Of a DNA stretch of 35,423 nt, positions 18,084-25,801 are shown in pieces. Origin of the DNA: a virus. Under the pieces are notes generated by a model, which was not told the DNA's origin, made no database searches, and worked only from the letters and a program-made list of their open reading frames with translations. How positions within the stretch are numbered: position 1 is the first letter of the stretch; each line of letters starts with the position of its first letter. The translations under genes were made by a program, and so were the position numbers. The DNA is taken from the IMG/VR virus record IMGVR_UViG_3300003852_000031, positions 1 to 35,423 of that record. The stretch is one strand, 5' to 3'.

Positions 18084-21000
18084 TTAGATAATATTGATGA
18101 TTAATGATTTAAGATTCAAATAATCTAAATCTGATACAATGATGTCATTCGCACCAGATTCTCCATGTACATTATATGCGACAGTCACATTAAAATTTGT
18201 CACGCTTGAACTAATCTGACTGACAATTGTATGATTCCCTGTACCTTGATTTATAAAAGGTATTGCAATTCCGGACTGAGCATTAGCTAGTGAACTTGCA
18301 ATTCTAATATAAATATTGTTAAGAAATATCACATAATAATCTGTTAATGGTAGTAAAGGATCAGGTAATGATCCTGTTGAAATAAATTGAACCTTTGTTC
18401 CTGTTTCCCATACTTGACTTACAAGAATAGTGTTATTTACTATATTTATATCAGTTGCGGCAACAACTTCCTGTTGATAATTAACAGATAAATAGATAGA
18501 TCCATCACTACTAATATATGCTTGATTTGCAAAAGTTTTGACATCATCTGGTGTCGCAACTAATGTAAGATCAACATTATCTTTTGTCACTCTCCAAAAT
18601 TTTGAAATATCACTGCTACTACCCAATGTCTTATATCTTAATATACCAGCTAATGTTTTATAAACAATAGCATTTCCAACTTGATAAATAAACCAATTAA
18701 TACTGTTTGGTATTACCTCGTTTGCAATATGAACACCATCAGATATTTTCATTGTTGTCATAGGCAAACTAACATAATCAACATCTGCACTATCATCAAT
18801 TACAGCAACGACATCACTTTGACTAATTCTATCACCCATTTTCTTTTGATCAAATATTGTAAACAATTTAGTTGAAAGTTGATCTTTAACTACTGGAGTA
18901 TTTGCACCAGTAGCTAATTTTACATTAAATTCTAAGTCAACATCAATTTGATTTGCAGCTTTAACCAAAACATCTGCAGTAACGTGTCTTGAAACATTTA
19001 TTTTATCTTGTATAGTTTTAATTAATGAATTCACAGTATAAGTTGCAGTCATTTGTTCACCATATTTATAACTTACGATAACTGTTTGACCCGTTGATAT
19101 TGAAGATGTATTTGATCTTGCAATTTGAACATAATTAAATGGTGTTTCTGCAGACAATATCAAATAATCATTATTTAATTCATATGTTATTGTTTGTGTT
19201 AAATCAGTAACTACAATTGTATGCTCATCAATTCCTTTTTTATTTAACGACTTGTAATCAAGTCCGGCAAGCACAACATTCTCACTAAAATCATATAATT
19301 GTCCTTCAGGCATTCCTGTACTAGGATTATATAGTAGTGTCACACTTCGTTGTGATCTTACTGAATTTCCTTCAATTAAAATATCGTCAACCTTATTAAA
19401 TGTGTATCCTGAACCTTCCTGTAAAACTGTCCCATTAGCTGTAACAATAGAAACAATAGTATCAACTGGTTGATTTGAAAAAATAATCGGCGGCGATTTA
19501 CGATAACGATATGTCATTCTAACAATATCTGTTGACAATAATCCAATAGTACTATTAATAGCATTATGAGTATTAATATTAATAGTTTTTCCATCAGCTT
19601 CTATTAATATCGCTTCAACAACATTGTCATGACTTAATAATGCTGTTATTTCTCCACCAGAAGCACTTGCAATAACAACTTCATTTAATACTGTTGTAAC
19701 ATATTTATAATCTGCAGTCAACATGTCACCAACAGCAATAAATGTATTATAAAATCTTTGTGTCGTCAATGCACTATTTATTGTTACAATGCCCGTACTA
19801 TAATCTATTGTATAATCTAAATCTTTTACTAATGTCACTTTTGTATCAGGAGTAATTACTAATGATCCAAAACCAGCATCAACAAAACCAATTGCCACAC
19901 CTGCTAATGCATTTTCTATTGTTGTGGCTAATTTCAACTGTCTTGTTCCAGTTTCTGTTAATCTACTACAAATCACATAATAGCCTATATCAGCTACTAA
20001 TGGAGCAGGTAATATTCCTGAAGGACTTGAAACTAAGACTTTATCACCAGTTCTGAAAATATGACGTTCACCTGTTGTTATTGTTATAACTGATACTGGA
20101 AAACCAACTGTTGATATTGTCCACGGATTAAATGATCCTGATCCAGCAGTAGACGTCACATTCACGACTAAAATTCCTGTCATCACATCATATGATGTTA
20201 CAGCTCCTTGCATTTTATGTGTATCATCATATTTAAGTTCAATGACTTCATCAACACTAAACATCAAATTCAAATCATTTGTAATTACAGTTTGTAATCC
20301 TGTACTTATTGAAACTATCGTATTTGATGTTGTTAAATTTCCAACTACAAAATTATTTGTTCTCGATCCATAAATTATCTCAGAAAATAATGCTACTGGA
20401 TTATTAATAGTTTGAATAGTTTGGGGATCAAGAACTATTACTGTTTCATTTGTAATTGCAACTTTATAATCATAATCTGCAACTATTTGATCACCAAACG
20501 ATAATGGTGTATCAAATGTCATTTCTCCCGTTATTAAATCCATTGAATATTGATCTTTAGGTAAAATAACAGCATTTCTTTTAATTGTAAAATTGCCTGT
20601 CAAATCATATAATTTACTTTTTGTTATATTCTCAATCATTTGTATTAAATAAACAGGATCATCAATTGAAACATCTGGATTTATAACTTGAATTCTCCAC
20701 TGTACTGGTAAACTAGCAACAACAACCACTACTGTTTCATCAATCACACCATTATATACAAAACCAAAAGTATCAGTATAACTTATTTCTGAAAATCCTT
20801 TAAAATAAATATCAACTTTTCCATAAGCATGCTGCTTTCTTACAATATCATAATCTCTTTGCATTAATGGATGACCTGCATCAACTACTAAAACATCTTG
20901 AACGTATTGAACACCAATAGTTGTTCTTAAATATCCGTCAAGAGTTCCAATATCTAAACCAGTAAAAGCCAACATTGCTCTAAAAGCTAAATTACTATTA

Positions 21001-22115
21001 CTTTCACTATCAGATCCTTCTTGCGTCGGCCTTATATTTGTTACCTGAAATTGTGTAAATGTAGAGTTTGTAATTGTGCCAGCATCAACATTTGTTATAG
21101 AGCCTGTTTGAACAGATTGTACTGGAGCAGTTACTTCATATCGTTGTGTAGCTTCATTAAAATATTGATCAATTGAAGATATCAACATTTTAGCTTCAGC
21201 CAATGTTTGAAAATTTATGGCAGGCACTGTTGATGTTGCTGTCGTTGACACAATAGTATTTAACGGTACAGTTATTGTTGCTGTTGGTTTTATTATAGTA
21301 TAAAAAACAACTTCACCTATAGATCCAGTTGCAGGCTCTCTAAATGTTTGACTATTTGCTGCAAGTTTGTCAAAAGAAAAATCAATCAAACTTTGTACAT
21401 CTGCATCTACAGTTAAATGTAATGCTGCCTTTAACTGTTGTTTATATACAGAATTTGATACACTGATTGATGATCCAGTATTATTAGGATCATCAATATT
21501 TAACAACGTTAGAAAAGATTGTGACCTCAAAAGAAAATCAATATAAATGTATAAATCACCATAATTAGCAGCATGTGGATCAATATGAATGTCTCTAGTC
21601 ATTGTACCAGGTTTAACATCAAGATCAGGATATCTATCAAGCATTCGACCAATCATTGTTTGAGCTACATCACTTGTAGATCTAACAGGAAAATCAACAA
21701 TACTTGATGTTATTATTATTGGTACATCGCTTATTTCAATAGAAAATAAACTTTCTTCATTACCATTATTAACAGCAGTAATTACATAATATTGTCGTCT
21801 ATTATCAACAAGCCCGCTATGAGTATAAGCATAAATTGATATATTTTGAAAGTCTTCAACTGTTGTTGTAGTTTTTACACCACCTATTACTTGTACTGTA
21901 GTTGTAGAATCAATCACTTTTTGAACAACACTATTCACAACTGTAATTAATTCATTATTTAATTTAGCATATCCACTAACACCACCACCAGAAGTAGTGG
22001 CATTATAAATATTATAACCTTTAATATCAGTTTCAGGATTGGCATCCCATTTTATGATGACTGCATTTCCTGATGATTCTGTAAATAGACCGGTAGGCTG
22101 TGAAGGTCTAGACAT
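18084..22115 (-). CDS. Baseplate J-like protein (T4 gp47 / P2 gpJ superfamily)
   Basis: A 1343-residue protein starting MSRPSQPTG. The ATG at 22115 has AAAGGA six bases upstream; an in-frame TTG further upstream is rejected. Residues about 5-130 are FN3-like (VIIKWDANPETDIKGYNIY). Residues about 145-440 are baseplate J N-terminal and core: RYPDLDVKPGTMTRDI, then RPTQEGSDSESNSNLAFRA near 362-380, a J hallmark. The C-terminal J part lies at about 1035-1120 (VSRHVTADVLV..., DRISQSDVVAVIDDS...VDYVSLP). Between them are some 600 residues of modules: several 'DY..tG.I...GD.V.Y.Y' units, one GSGSFNPWTI unit (about 600-668) and one LPAPL...YYVI unit (about 690-755). Another LPDPL...YYVI unit follows near 1240-1300. 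The gene overlaps the end of the upstream GIY-YIG gene by eight bases. Known role: wedge protein linking hub to rim. Confidence 0.9.
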   Translation of the reverse strand: MSRPSQPTGLFTESSGNAVIIKWDANPETDIKGYNIYNATTSGGGVSGYAKLNNELITVVNSVVQKVIDSTTTVQVIGGVKTTTTVEDFQNISIYAYTHSGLVDNRRQYYVITAVNNGNEESLFSIEISDVPIIITSSIVDFPVRSTSDVAQTMIGRMLDRYPDLDVKPGTMTRDIHIDPHAANYGDLYIYIDFLLRSQSFLTLLNIDDPNNTGSSISVSNSVYKQQLKAALHLTVDADVQSLIDFSFDKLAANSQTFREPATGSIGEVVFYTIIKPTATITVPLNTIVSTTATSTVPAINFQTLAEAKMLISSIDQYFNEATQRYEVTAPVQSVQTGSITNVDAGTITNSTFTQFQVTNIRPTQEGSDSESNSNLAFRAMLAFTGLDIGTLDGYLRTTIGVQYVQDVLVVDAGHPLMQRDYDIVRKQHAYGKVDIYFKGFSEISYTDTFGFVYNGVIDETVVVVVASLPVQWRIQVINPDVSIDDPVYLIQMIENITKSKLYDLTGNFTIKRNAVILPKDQYSMDLITGEMTFDTPLSFGDQIVADYDYKVAITNETVIVLDPQTIQTINNPVALFSEIIYGSRTNNFVVGNLTTSNTIVSISTGLQTVITNDLNLMFSVDEVIELKYDDTHKMQGAVTSYDVMTGILVVNVTSTAGSGSFNPWTISTVGFPVSVITITTGERHIFRTGDKVLVSSPSGILPAPLVADIGYYVICSRLTETGTRQLKLATTIENALAGVAIGFVDAGFGSLVITPDTKVTLVKDLDYTIDYSTGIVTINSALTTQRFYNTFIAVGDMLTADYKYVTTVLNEVVIASASGGEITALLSHDNVVEAILIEADGKTININTHNAINSTIGLLSTDIVRMTYRYRKSPPIIFSNQPVDTIVSIVTANGTVLQEGSGYTFNKVDDILIEGNSVRSQRSVTLLYNPSTGMPEGQLYDFSENVVLAGLDYKSLNKKGIDEHTIVVTDLTQTITYELNNDYLILSAETPFNYVQIARSNTSSISTGQTVIVSYKYGEQMTATYTVNSLIKTIQDKINVSRHVTADVLVKAANQIDVDLEFNVKLATGANTPVVKDQLSTKLFTIFDQKKMGDRISQSDVVAVIDDSADVDYVSLPMTTMKISDGVHIANEVIPNSINWFIYQVGNAIVYKTLAGILRYKTLGSSSDISKFWRVTKDNVDLTLVATPDDVKTFANQAYISSDGSIYLSVNYQQEVVAATDINIVNNTILVSQVWETGTKVQFISTGSLPDPLLPLTDYYVIFLNNIYIRIASSLANAQSGIAIPFINQGTGNHTIVSQISSSVTNFNVTVAYNVHGESGANDIIVSDLDYLNLKSLIINII

Positions 22116-22899
22116 GAAATGTCCTTTCAACTATTTTATTTCTAATTTTTCTTGTTATAATCAATGTCTTAATAATTTTAGATAATTTTTTTCCTTTTTT
22201 TGATTCACCAATTTTTCTTTTTGTTTCTTCAGATAATTTTTTTCCTTTTCTTGACTCACTAATTTTTTTCCTAGCTTCTTCAGACATTTTTTTACCTTTT
22301 TTTGATTCACTAATTTTTCTTCTAGTTTCATCAGAACATGGTCTATTATAAAAATTAGGATTGTTTTTTCTTGTTTCATTCATTTTTCTTTTCACTTCAT
22401 CTGAAAGATGTTTACCAAATAAATAATGATTTTCACCTTTATTTGATTCACTTATTTTCTTTCTAGTCTTTTTTGAATGATGCTTGCCAAACATTGGATG
22501 ATTTTTACCTGACTTTATTTCACTTAATTTCTTTTTATGCTCTTCAGTAAATTTCCTACCCTTTGATGCTATACTTAATTTTTTTCTAGTTTCTTCTGAT
22601 ATTATTTTACCCTTACCACCTTCATTTAAGTTATAACCTTTTTGTGGATTCATAGTATTATGCATTTTTATAAAATACTGTTCAGCTTTATCTAAAGTAG
22701 AGTTGTCTAAAGTATTACATTTTATACTCCACTCAAATTTATCAAACCCATACTTTCTAAGAGCTCTATGAAAATAAAGATCATCATTTTTCATAGCATC
22801 TTTAAAATGTTGAATCCTTCGTTTTTCTAAAGTTCTAGTAGTCTGACCAAAATAAAGTTTTCCGTTTATTTTATTTTTAACTTGATAAATTATAGACAT
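22108..22899 (-). CDS. GIY-YIG homing endonuclease with NUMOD3 array
   Basis: A 263-residue protein. The nuclease domain spans about residues 1-95: IIYQVKNKINGKLYFGQT (the GIY-YIG strands, here IY and YFG), R27, candidate catalytic E73 in KAEQYF, and a closing YNLNEGG. Residues 101-240 hold seven NUMOD3-like DNA-binding repeats (SEETRKKISESKKGKK type), three of which carry longer NHPMFGKHH-type linkers. The C-terminal 20 residues are basic. The start overlaps the stop of the 498-residue gene as TAATG with AAGGA upstream. The stop lies beyond the start of the baseplate J gene, whose ribosome site is within this ORF. That tight fit is typical of free-standing phage homing genes inserted at gene junctions. 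No intron is apparent on either side. Confidence 0.9.
   Translation of the reverse strand: MSIIYQVKNKINGKLYFGQTTRTLEKRRIQHFKDAMKNDDLYFHRALRKYGFDKFEWSIKCNTLDNSTLDKAEQYFIKMHNTMNPQKGYNLNEGGKGKIISEETRKKLSIASKGRKFTEEHKKKLSEIKSGKNHPMFGKHHSKKTRKKISESNKGENHYLFGKHLSDEVKRKMNETRKNNPNFYNRPCSDETRRKISESKKGKKMSEEARKKISESRKGKKLSEETKRKIGESKKGKKLSKIIKTLIITRKIRNKIVERTFHV
22180..22599 (-). repeat. NUMOD3-coding tandem repeats
   Basis: Seven units encode SEE-x-x-K-K-I-S-E-x-x-KG-K. The three nearest the 3' end (about 22180-22330) are near-identical 51-base repeats, visible on the plus strand as TTTTTGATTCAC/TTTTCTTGACTCAC blocks followed by AATTTTTC or AATTTTTT. Confidence 0.8.
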
Positions 22900-24395
22900 T
22901 AATTTCCTTGAAAGAGCGGCTTGTTAAACATTAGTGATGTGTCCAACTGAATAGCTGTCGCAGCTTGAGATACAACAGTAGCATCTATATCATAAAAATC
23001 TGGATCAATATCACTCTGTTCAACAATAATATTACTAAGAAAACTAAAAAATTCTTCATCATCAACTTGTTGATACTGTGTCTGTTGTGTTTGTAAATCT
23101 TTCATCTTCTCACCAGCATCAATAATCTCACCTTTAAATTTCGGTATATAATATTCCGATGGCTTAGCTGTACCAATATAAGATATTAATGATGTTCCAT
23201 ACCATGGATGTGCTGTATTTGTTCCTTTTATTGCTGTTACAAGTTTCAATAAATCTTGCAACATTTTTTGCTCTTTAACCACTGTAATTACATCATGTAA
23301 CTTATCATAATCATAATCATTAACTTGACCAGTTCTTCTACATTTTCTGCATTTTAATATTGTGACTTGATAATCTAATGATATTATATCTGTCGGCACA
23401 TTTTCATCTCTATAATTATATGAAATTGTCACAGTATCAGTTATTTTTGGTACAAATCCTAAATTAATTTCACCTGTTATTGCATCCATATTAACTGGAG
23501 TAATACGTTGTCCATTAACTAATACAGCTACTTGAGTTATCATTGTTGCATTTGGATCTGTTCTTATTTTTGCTTTTGGTGGAATTATAGGTTTATGTTG
23601 TGTATAAAAATAATTTTCAATACCAGTAAATTGATTTGACACATCTTCATCCTGAATCAAAAATTGATTTGTTTGTTTTTGTTGATCAAAAATAATCTTA
23701 CTTACACCAAATGTGTTATCAAATGTTAATTGCCACCCATCCTTAAATAATGGATAATAAAATATTGCAACAGTTTGATTCGTTGGAATAACCTCTTTAA
23801 TTGTTATTCTACCTGTTGTTGCGTCAACATTCTTAACATGCGCCCTATATATATAAGATACAGTCACAATTGCACCAGCAACCGGCGCATTTTTTAATAT
23901 TATTTTACCAAATATAGGTTCAATAGAATCAATATCTACAATAACAGAATTAACTTTGACTGTAATATCATTTTTTGTTAGTTGTGTTGCATATATGTCA
24001 TATTTTGACATTAAAGGTCTATGTTGTGTCACTAAAAGTGTATCTATACCTGTAAACTGAGCTGAAGCATCTTCATCAGTAATAGTTACTTGTACAATTA
24101 CATCATAAGGTCTTGATGCCAATATTTTTCTATTTGAACCATCATAAATTGGTATTTTAGATGCTACATAAATAGTATTTGATCCTGTAATTTGTGATGT
24201 TACATCTTCTGTAAATAAAAGTTCTGTTGTGTTATTTCTATTTAAAGGCACACCATCAACTCTAACAATCATACTATCAGGATTTGCAACAATAGAACTA
24301 ATTGTCACTGTTTTGAAATCAGTATCTTCAACACAGTATTCATCCTCAGATACTTTATGATCACAATATCGTAAAAGTTTTGTATCAAATGACAT
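22899..24395 (-). CDS. Baseplate wedge protein with gp25/W-like C-terminal region
   Basis: A 498-residue protein. The first 340 residues are beta-rich with three repeats of an 'EDVS-x-QFTG-x-x-x-x-x-x-TQHKP' unit (about 60-85, 106-128, 248-270), and 'D..TG.I.....VTVSYIYR' units like those in the J protein. A CRKC pair (C349, C352) introduces a region with VVKEQKMLQDLLKLVTAIKG then HPWYGTSLISYIG (396-408). This is the pattern of phage baseplate gp25/W-type proteins ('LLQ..K..LT..G.N..HP.YG..L..LIG'). The C-terminus (about 425-498) looks helical with a Gln/Asp/Glu-rich patch. It precedes the J gene, as W precedes J in P2, with only the GIY-YIG gene between them, and overlaps the previous stop as TAATG. 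The wedge role is inferred from the motif and order. Confidence 0.75.
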   Translation of the reverse strand: MSFDTKLLRYCDHKVSEDEYCVEDTDFKTVTISSIVANPDSMIVRVDGVPLNRNNTTELLFTEDVTSQITGSNTIYVASKIPIYDGSNRKILASRPYDVIVQVTITDEDASAQFTGIDTLLVTQHRPLMSKYDIYATQLTKNDITVKVNSVIVDIDSIEPIFGKIILKNAPVAGAIVTVSYIYRAHVKNVDATTGRITIKEVIPTNQTVAIFYYPLFKDGWQLTFDNTFGVSKIIFDQQKQTNQFLIQDEDVSNQFTGIENYFYTQHKPIIPPKAKIRTDPNATMITQVAVLVNGQRITPVNMDAITGEINLGFVPKITDTVTISYNYRDENVPTDIISLDYQVTILKCRKCRRTGQVNDYDYDKLHDVITVVKEQKMLQDLLKLVTAIKGTNTAHPWYGTSLISYIGTAKPSEYYIPKFKGEIIDAGEKMKDLQTQQTQYQQVDDEEFFSFLSNIIVEQSDIDPDFYDIDATVVSQAATAIQLDTSLMFNKPLFQGN

Positions 24396-24859
24396 TAGGT
24401 CACAATCCCTTCTGTCTTTAAATACCTATGTTTATTGTCAAACAATGAATTAATTGTTTCGATATTAGTTCTAAAATCTGACTTAGTAATCCGTAACAAA
24501 TGAATTCTTTCTTGCAATTGTTCTATTTTATCAAGAATTTTTCTATTTCGATGTTCAATATTATCTCTTACTTTAATATTTGAATAAAAAGGTTCTTTTA
24601 TTCTCTGTACTAAAATAGCAGAATCAATGTCATCAACTTGTGTAGGTACTACTCTAAAAAAAGATTTTTCAAAAGTTTTAAACTTAACATTCATACGATT
24701 GGAATAATCTGATAAATCAGATAATGTTTTCTGTAACTGGCCTATCTCAAAAATCATATGATTAATTTGTGCATCTACACTATCAAGTTGACTTTGCAGA
24801 TACGTACGTAAAGATTCAAGTTCTTGTTTTGAAAATATTCCCAAAAAATCAAATGCCAT
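24395..24859 (-). CDS. Coiled-coil protein of the baseplate cluster
   Basis: A 154-residue protein. Heptad-like hydrophobic spacing runs over about residues 10-65 (ELESLRTYLQSQLDSVDAQI and following) and 95-140 (RNRKILDKIEQLQERIHLLR), separated by a short FFRVVPTQVDDID loop. This predicts a helical hairpin. There is no Cys and no membrane segment. The ATG follows an AGAGA site within a leader holding inverted repeats, and its TAA overlaps the ATG of the 498-residue gene. I do not recognise a named family. Position before the W-like gene suggests a tail or baseplate assembly part. Confidence 0.8.
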   Translation of the reverse strand: MAFDFLGIFSKQELESLRTYLQSQLDSVDAQINHMIFEIGQLQKTLSDLSDYSNRMNVKFKTFEKSFFRVVPTQVDDIDSAILVQRIKEPFYSNIKVRDNIEHRNRKILDKIEQLQERIHLLRITKSDFRTNIETINSLFDNKHRYLKTEGIVT

Positions 24860-24995
24860 GAATGTCTCTTTTCATAATTGTAAGATATTATGATTTTATA
24901 AAACGATTATCGATATTGAGAGGATATAAAGACATTCTCCCTTAATAGGTCGATGAATGTCTTTGAGGGATAAAAGAAGCAAGAATTATAAATTT
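24860..24995 (-). promoter_or_regulatory. Structured leader with mutually exclusive hairpins
   Basis: The longest non-coding gap in the window. On the minus strand TCCCTC-AAAGACATTC is followed by a 12-base spacer, then AGGGA-GAATGTCTTT. AAAGACATTC (24955-24964) pairs perfectly with GAATGTCTTT (24928-24937) over ten bases. TCCCT (24966-24970) can also pair with AGGGA (24938-24942). A second AGACATTC (24860-24867) abuts the ATG of the 154-residue gene and could capture the same GAATGTCT. After the stem there is only a weak U-run, so plain termination is doubtful. I see no convincing promoter. Confidence 0.5.
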
Positions 24996-25754
24996 TTAAT
25001 CGTACATCTCACCTTCTCGATGTTGTGCTAAAGATTTAAGATCACTAATAAAATAACTGTCAACTTTTGAAATTTCAGGACCCCAGTCACCAGATCTTAG
25101 TACTGCTTTTTTATGTTCTTTTGTTGGAATAACCATAAGAGTCATACCGTCAGGATCTACACCACCATGTGGTCCCTCACCAACAGAAAATAATTGTTTG
25201 GGATATTTCTTCTTCAACTTAATAATTCTATTTACCATTCTTTTAGGACTAGTATGTGACATATCAAAATCAAAAGTTTTTAAACCTTTTACTAATTTTT
25301 GATCAGCATCTTCTAATTCTTTATTTTCTTTTGTTAAAATACTAACAACAGTATTTTTACTATATTTCTTATATGAAAGTATAATTTCATTTCCATCTTT
25401 ATTCCATGTTCTGACGCCAATATGGTAATCAGTTTTAGGTAATTTCTTACTTTTTCCATAATGTTCATTAAATTGTTTAAATAATTCTTTATATTTTCTT
25501 TTAGATTTATCTGGAAACGATTCACGTATTGCATAATCTCCATCACCTTCAGGCTCATTTTGCAATAATGATTTAATAGATTCAGAATGTTCTTGCGTGT
25601 CTTCTCCAGAAACTTCACGTTTTGGTCTCGCAGTTAACCGTCTTTTACTTTTCCTATGTCTTTTTAAATAAGCCCTTTGTTCATCTAAAGACAAATCATC
25701 CCATTTTCTTGCTTCTTTAACAAATTCTGATTGAATTATAGCCAAATGTTTCAT
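24996..25754 (-). CDS. Basic protein with capsid-targeting-like leader
   Basis: A 252-residue protein. Residues 1-14 (MKHLAIIQSEFVKE, then A) are the best match here to the T4 capsid-targeting sequence MKTYQEFIAE-A. Next is a KWDDLSLDEQRAYLKRHRKS segment (about 17-36) then KRRLTARP, a basic helical motif I know from phage structural proteins of no set function. The remainder (about 95-252) is a Lys-rich alpha/beta region with VVSILTKENKEL, FDFDMSHTSPKRMVNRI and GPHGGVDPDGMTLMVIPT; I do not recognise a fold. The ATG has AAGGAG six bases upstream. I infer a processed internal head protein, possibly ejected with DNA. It lies inside the baseplate cluster, not with head genes, which is odd for such a role. 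Confidence 0.85.
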   Translation of the reverse strand: MKHLAIIQSEFVKEARKWDDLSLDEQRAYLKRHRKSKRRLTARPKREVSGEDTQEHSESIKSLLQNEPEGDGDYAIRESFPDKSKRKYKELFKQFNEHYGKSKKLPKTDYHIGVRTWNKDGNEIILSYKKYSKNTVVSILTKENKELEDADQKLVKGLKTFDFDMSHTSPKRMVNRIIKLKKKYPKQLFSVGEGPHGGVDPDGMTLMVIPTKEHKKAVLRSGDWGPEISKVDSYFISDLKSLAQHREGEMYD

Positions 25755-25801
25755 TATTACTCCTTGAATGTTTCTTAAACTATAACTGACTTATCAATTG
25801 A

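Noticed and set aside
22108-22130. In-frame TTG start for the baseplate J gene at 22130
   Set aside because: The ATG at 22115 has AAAGGA at six bases, and the TTG would overlap that site.
22161-22379. A 72-codon Lys-rich frame within the GIY-YIG gene
   Set aside because: It is produced by the 51-base NUMOD3 repeats read in another frame.
22180-22600. CRISPR-like array
   Set aside because: The repeats are continuous in-frame NUMOD3 coding units without unique spacers.
22000-24400. Group I intron hosting the GIY-YIG gene
   Set aside because: Both flanking genes are intact and joined directly to the endonuclease ORF, leaving no room for intron sequence.
24928-24970. Plain rho-independent terminator after the 252-residue gene
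   Set aside because: The stem is long but is followed by only three U residues before mixed sequence, and its arms have alternative partners.
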